Shown here piece by piece: positions 31,781 through 34,731 of a stretch of DNA of 34,731 nt. The notes beneath the pieces are model-generated. The model did not search any database. It saw only the letters and a program-made list of their open reading frames with translations, and was not told the origin of the DNA. Each line of letters opens with the position of its first letter. The first letter of the stretch is position 1. Both the position numbers and the translations under genes were made by a program. This stretch comes from an uncultured Opitutales bacterium (GTDB taxonomy: Bacteria > Verrucomicrobiota > Verrucomicrobiia > Opitutales > Intestinicryptomonadaceae). Location of the stretch: positions 1 to 34,731 of the forward strand of contig CAKTTC010000018.1 of NCBI GenBank assembly GCA_934613645.1, given 5' to 3'.

Positions 31781-32911
31781 ATGTTAAGTGTTTTTCAGAA
31801 AAAAATTGTTTCATACGCAATTACCGCGCTCGCCTTTTTGGTGCTTGCGGCGTTTGTCGTGCTGGCGTTCAGATTTTTCGGAATGTTTTTGAACGCATTT
31901 TACTACGTTTTGTTCCCTGTGGCAGTGGCGGTCATTCTTTCCTACGCCGCCGAACCCGCCGTCCGACTCCTTGCCGAGCGCACAAAACTCTCCAAAAAAG
32001 CGGCGTGCGGGCTGTGTTTTGCGGCAATCGCACTGGTTGCAACAGCCGCGCTTGTTTTCGGCGTTCCGTATGTGCTCTCACAGGTTTCGGAAATGTCGGA
32101 GGCGTTGCCCGAGTTGTTCGACAAAATCGTCGAATACATGTCGGAGAACGCGCCGCGCGTAAAGGATTTTCTGGCGGAACAGTTCGGCGCAATTTCGGCG
32201 TCGGCAGAGGTTAAGCCCACAACAAGCAAGGAGGCGGTTGCGGAGATTGTCAAAACCGCGAAGTTTGCGTCGGTGGAAATTGCCGCAGTTGCGTCGTTTT
32301 TTGCGGCGTTGGCGGTCGTGCCCATCTACCTTTACTACATTCTCGTTTCCGAGTGGGATTTCTTCGACTGGCTCAACGAGCGCATTTCGTTTCTGCCGCC
32401 GAACCCGCGCGCAAACGTGGTGTTTTTCGTGCGCCGCTTTTCGGAAATCATGCAGTCGTTCTTCCGCGGGCAGCTGCTGATTGCATTCATAATGGGTTCG
32501 ATGCTCGGAACAGGGCTGCTTGTTGCGGGCGTGCGCTTCGGCTTCATTCTCGGAATGACGGCGGGGCTGCTGAACATAATTCCGTATTTCGGCACAATGA
32601 TTGGCTTGGGCGTTATCCTGCCCGTTGCGTTTTTCGAGGCGGGCGGCGGAACGGGCTTGTGCCTCACTGCGGCGGCGATTTTCGGCGTAGTCCAGCTTGT
32701 GGAGGGATACTACCTTACGCCGAAAATTATGGGGCACAAAACGGGGCTTCACCCTACGGTTATCATATTCTCTGTTTTCTTCTGGGGCACTGCGCTCAAC
32801 GGCATTTTGGGAATGATTTTGGCGATTCCCTTTTCGGCGTTCATTGTTGCCGCATACCCGAAATTCCACGAGTGGCTTAGCGATTTTGTAAACAGTCGGG
32901 TTCAGGACTGA
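31781..32911 (+). CDS. AI-2E/PerM-family inner-membrane permease
   Basis: The 376-residue protein has about seven to eight membrane helices in the AI-2E (UPF0118) arrangement: two N-terminal helices, a long soluble loop with 'ALPELFDKIVEYM', then a dense C-terminal bundle. 'GLLNIIPYFGTMIGLGVILP' and 'EGYYLTPKIMGHKTGLHPTVII' are near-diagnostic. Some relatives export autoinducer-2 or act as sodium/proton antiporters, so the substrate is open. It diverges from uvrA over a 31-base gap and has almost no leader. A terminator follows the stop. Confidence 0.88.
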   Translation: MLSVFQKKIVSYAITALAFLVLAAFVVLAFRFFGMFLNAFYYVLFPVAVAVILSYAAEPAVRLLAERTKLSKKAACGLCFAAIALVATAALVFGVPYVLSQVSEMSEALPELFDKIVEYMSENAPRVKDFLAEQFGAISASAEVKPTTSKEAVAEIVKTAKFASVEIAAVASFFAALAVVPIYLYYILVSEWDFFDWLNERISFLPPNPRANVVFFVRRFSEIMQSFFRGQLLIAFIMGSMLGTGLLVAGVRFGFILGMTAGLLNIIPYFGTMIGLGVILPVAFFEAGGGTGLCLTAAAIFGVVQLVEGYYLTPKIMGHKTGLHPTVIIFSVFFWGTALNGILGMILAIPFSAFIVAAYPKFHEWLSDFVNSRVQD

Positions 32912-32940
32912 TTCTTTCCCGTTTCCCAACACGCGCATTT

Positions 32941-32968
32941 GGCGGACGAAAGATGTCCGCCTTTTTTT
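32941..32968 (+). terminator. Terminator after the AI-2E permease gene
   Basis: GGCGGAC (32941-32947) pairs with GTCCGCC (32955-32961) around GAAAGAT and is followed by seven Ts. Confidence 0.92.
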
Positions 32969-33064
32969 GCGGCTTGCGATTGCCTTTGCGCGGCAGTCAA
33001 ATTCTTTGTTCGGTGCGTTTTTTGAAATAGGATTTTGCGGGATAAAAATTTTTGAAGAAAAGAC

Positions 33065-33092
33065 TTGCAAATTTCTTGGGGGGGGGTAATTT
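33065..33092 (+). promoter_or_regulatory. Promoter-like pair with a nine-G tract in its spacer
   Basis: TTGCAA (33065-33070) and TAATTT (33087-33092) are separated by 16 bases, of which the last nine (33078-33086) are all G. The -10 match is weak (three of six). A GTTTTTCAAAAAC palindrome lies downstream at about 33120-33132, before the PEP-CTERM gene. Confidence 0.35.
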
Positions 33093-33161
33093 ACGCGATA
33101 GAAGAATAAGACAGTCCTCTGTTTTTCAAAAACAAACATTAATGCCTAACCAAAAAGAAAT

Positions 33162-34652
33162 ATGAAAAAACTACTATTTATCTTACCAATGGCGGCTGCA
33201 ATAAGTGTGCAGGCGGCAAGCGTGTTTTCCGGCGGTTATCTGTATATCACGGACGCTTTGGACAGCAACAGGATTTCGACTTTGCTGGCGGGACATGAAT
33301 CGGAAACCAAAAAGTATATTTCCTTCCGCGGAATCGACAGCTCGGTAATTATCGACCAAAATGCCGAGTTTACCACTACCTTTCAGGTCGGCGGTGGCGG
33401 CTCGTCTCCGCAGAACATAGATGTAAAGTTTGAAAACGGCAGCACGCTTTCGGTTAACGCGTTAGAGTTGGCTGGCACGCGCACAAAACCCTCCAACATT
33501 ACAGTTTCCGGCGATGGCAATATGGTTGTCCGCGGCAATTCCTCTTTCTCCACAGGAGAAAGCAACGCCGTAACGTTCGTTTTCAATCAGACGGGAACGT
33601 ATACTTCGGCGGGACTTAGCGTTGCAGACAACGCGACCGTTACGATAAACAACTACGCTTCGAATACGGATATTTCCGCAACAAGCAACGGCCGTTTGAC
33701 TTTGACGGGTAGTGCGGTCAACGCAAAGGCATTGAACGTTGCGTCCACGGCGGCGTTCTCGAGCGAAACGGAAATTTCCGTAACGAAATTCAACTTGGGC
33801 GGCCTCGTCCAGTCGAGCGCGGCGCAGAAGTTCTCCTCCGTCAACTTCGACGGCGACACCGCGACGCTGAACGCCGTTGCGGGCTCGTCTTTCGGTTCGA
33901 ACTTCGCATTTGACGGCAGTTCCGGCTATCTCGCAAACGCGATTTCGCTCAGCGTTACAAAGTCGGCGAAGAAAGCGGAAATAAAAATCTACAAAGGGTG
34001 GTCGGGCAGCAACGTGCTTAATCTCGACAGCGGCGCGGATGTTACCGTAACGGCACAGAACAACAACCAGTTCCAAGGAAACTTCACCCTCGGAGCCGCC
34101 CTGAAAAACTTCACGTTTACGGGCGGCCAGCTTGTCATTGGCGAAAACGGCCACTTGACCGTTTCGGCGGCGAAGGGCGCGGTGAACATCGACGGCGCAA
34201 TCACCGTTAAAAACTCCACTGTTACGCTGAACAGCAACGCGCTCGACGGGCAGGGTTTCGCGATTGTTCGCGGCGATGCAAAGCTCATTGTAAATACCGA
34301 CAGCAAATTGGGCGCACTTTCTCTCGTGAAAAATGCATTCAATCCGAATATGCAGATTACGCTAAACGGGAAGTCGCTGGAATTTGCGTCAATCACCATC
34401 GGAGATATGGAAAATAGCTACGTTGAATTCCTCGATTTCGCGGAAGGCAAAGTCAGAATTACTTCCGACTTGGTCAAGAACGAAGACGGCACGCTCAAGA
34501 ACATCTTTGCGGGCACGGGCGACGACCGCCAATCGCTCTACCAGCTTGAAAACGGCTACTTGAGCTTGTCGAACGTTCCCGAGCCTGCCACATGTGCGGC
34601 ACTCCTCGGCGGTTTGGCGATTCTTTTAGCACTCGTGAAGCGTCGCCGATAG
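33162..34652 (+). CDS. Secreted PEP-CTERM protein with beta-helix-like repeats
   Basis: The 496-residue protein has an N-terminal signal peptide (MKKLLFILPMAAAISVQA) and a C-terminal PEP-CTERM tail: 'VPEPATCAAL', a hydrophobic helix and a final KRRR. Such tails are cut by an exosortase, which anchors or releases the protein at the cell surface. The central part is rich in Ser, Thr, Asn, Gly and Val with repeated short strands such as 'NVASTAAFSSETEISV' and 'NNYASNTDISATSNG', like autotransporter passenger beta-helices. Its function is probably surface or matrix related, but no enzymatic motif is seen. No exosortase gene is in the window. The last 79 bases after the stop hold no further gene. 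Confidence 0.85.
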   Translation: MKKLLFILPMAAAISVQAASVFSGGYLYITDALDSNRISTLLAGHESETKKYISFRGIDSSVIIDQNAEFTTTFQVGGGGSSPQNIDVKFENGSTLSVNALELAGTRTKPSNITVSGDGNMVVRGNSSFSTGESNAVTFVFNQTGTYTSAGLSVADNATVTINNYASNTDISATSNGRLTLTGSAVNAKALNVASTAAFSSETEISVTKFNLGGLVQSSAAQKFSSVNFDGDTATLNAVAGSSFGSNFAFDGSSGYLANAISLSVTKSAKKAEIKIYKGWSGSNVLNLDSGADVTVTAQNNNQFQGNFTLGAALKNFTFTGGQLVIGENGHLTVSAAKGAVNIDGAITVKNSTVTLNSNALDGQGFAIVRGDAKLIVNTDSKLGALSLVKNAFNPNMQITLNGKSLEFASITIGDMENSYVEFLDFAEGKVRITSDLVKNEDGTLKNIFAGTGDDRQSLYQLENGYLSLSNVPEPATCAALLGGLAILLALVKRRR

Positions 34653-34731
34653 GTAATCGCCTATGCGGCTCTGACAAGAGTTAAAGAATTGGTTTAAAAA
34701 TTACAAGACCGCGCGGATACTTCAGTATACC

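Overview
The window looks like a chromosomal segment of an anaerobic, polysaccharide-degrading member of the Verrucomicrobiota, closest in character to the Opitutales or a gut relative. The supporting signs are a secreted protein with a C-terminal PEP-CTERM sorting signal, an oxygen-sensitive ribonucleotide reductase (NrdD/NrdG), several exported carbohydrate-active proteins, and two outer-membrane porins that share an N-terminal 'RGxLTExEA' segment. I inferred this lineage from gene content only and made no database search. No phage, plasmid, insertion sequence or CRISPR array is visible.

Layout. 1-6000 carries exported or membrane proteins: a DUF5696-like putative glycosidase, a Sel1-repeat protein, an EamA-type transporter and a GH20 hexosaminidase. 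6200-9741 is housekeeping: a PtsN-like EIIA protein overlapping a ClC-CBS chloride transporter, then rpoZ, smpB and trmL. 9741-10768 is a gene-free kilobase packed with nested inverted repeats. 10769-16250 has a porin, a GH2 beta-mannosidase diverging from it, and an NCS1 permease convergent with the mannosidase. 16390-17337 has an ABM-domain protein, a DUF1805 protein and tRNA-Ala(CGC). 17554-20352 is a porin plus SLC13 transporter pair. 20582-22884 holds an exported TIM-barrel isomerase-like lipoprotein and an acetylxylan-esterase-like protein. 23208-26094 is nrdD-nrdG behind a hairpin-rich leader. 26265-28085 holds a DtxR-type regulator and a tandem Rid-domain protein. 28164-31749 is uvrA-ogt on the minus strand. 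31781-34652 holds an AI-2E-type permease and the PEP-CTERM protein.

How the genes fit together. The GH20, GH2, esterase, DUF5696-like and isomerase-like proteins all carry export signals and suit host- or plant-glycan breakdown. The porin-SLC13 pair suits uptake of a small organic anion through both membranes. nrdD-nrdG supplies dNTPs without oxygen. uvrA-ogt couples nucleotide excision repair with direct alkyl reversal.

The most unusual part is 9741-10590. Four composite units start about 190-230 bp apart. Each has a nested hairpin followed by a small hairpin with an A-rich tail. The arms differ between units but stay complementary, while the loops and junctions keep their sequence. Copies of the small hairpin also occur as an inverted pair beside the tRNA gene. 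I know no named family for this array, and it is my main candidate for something undescribed.
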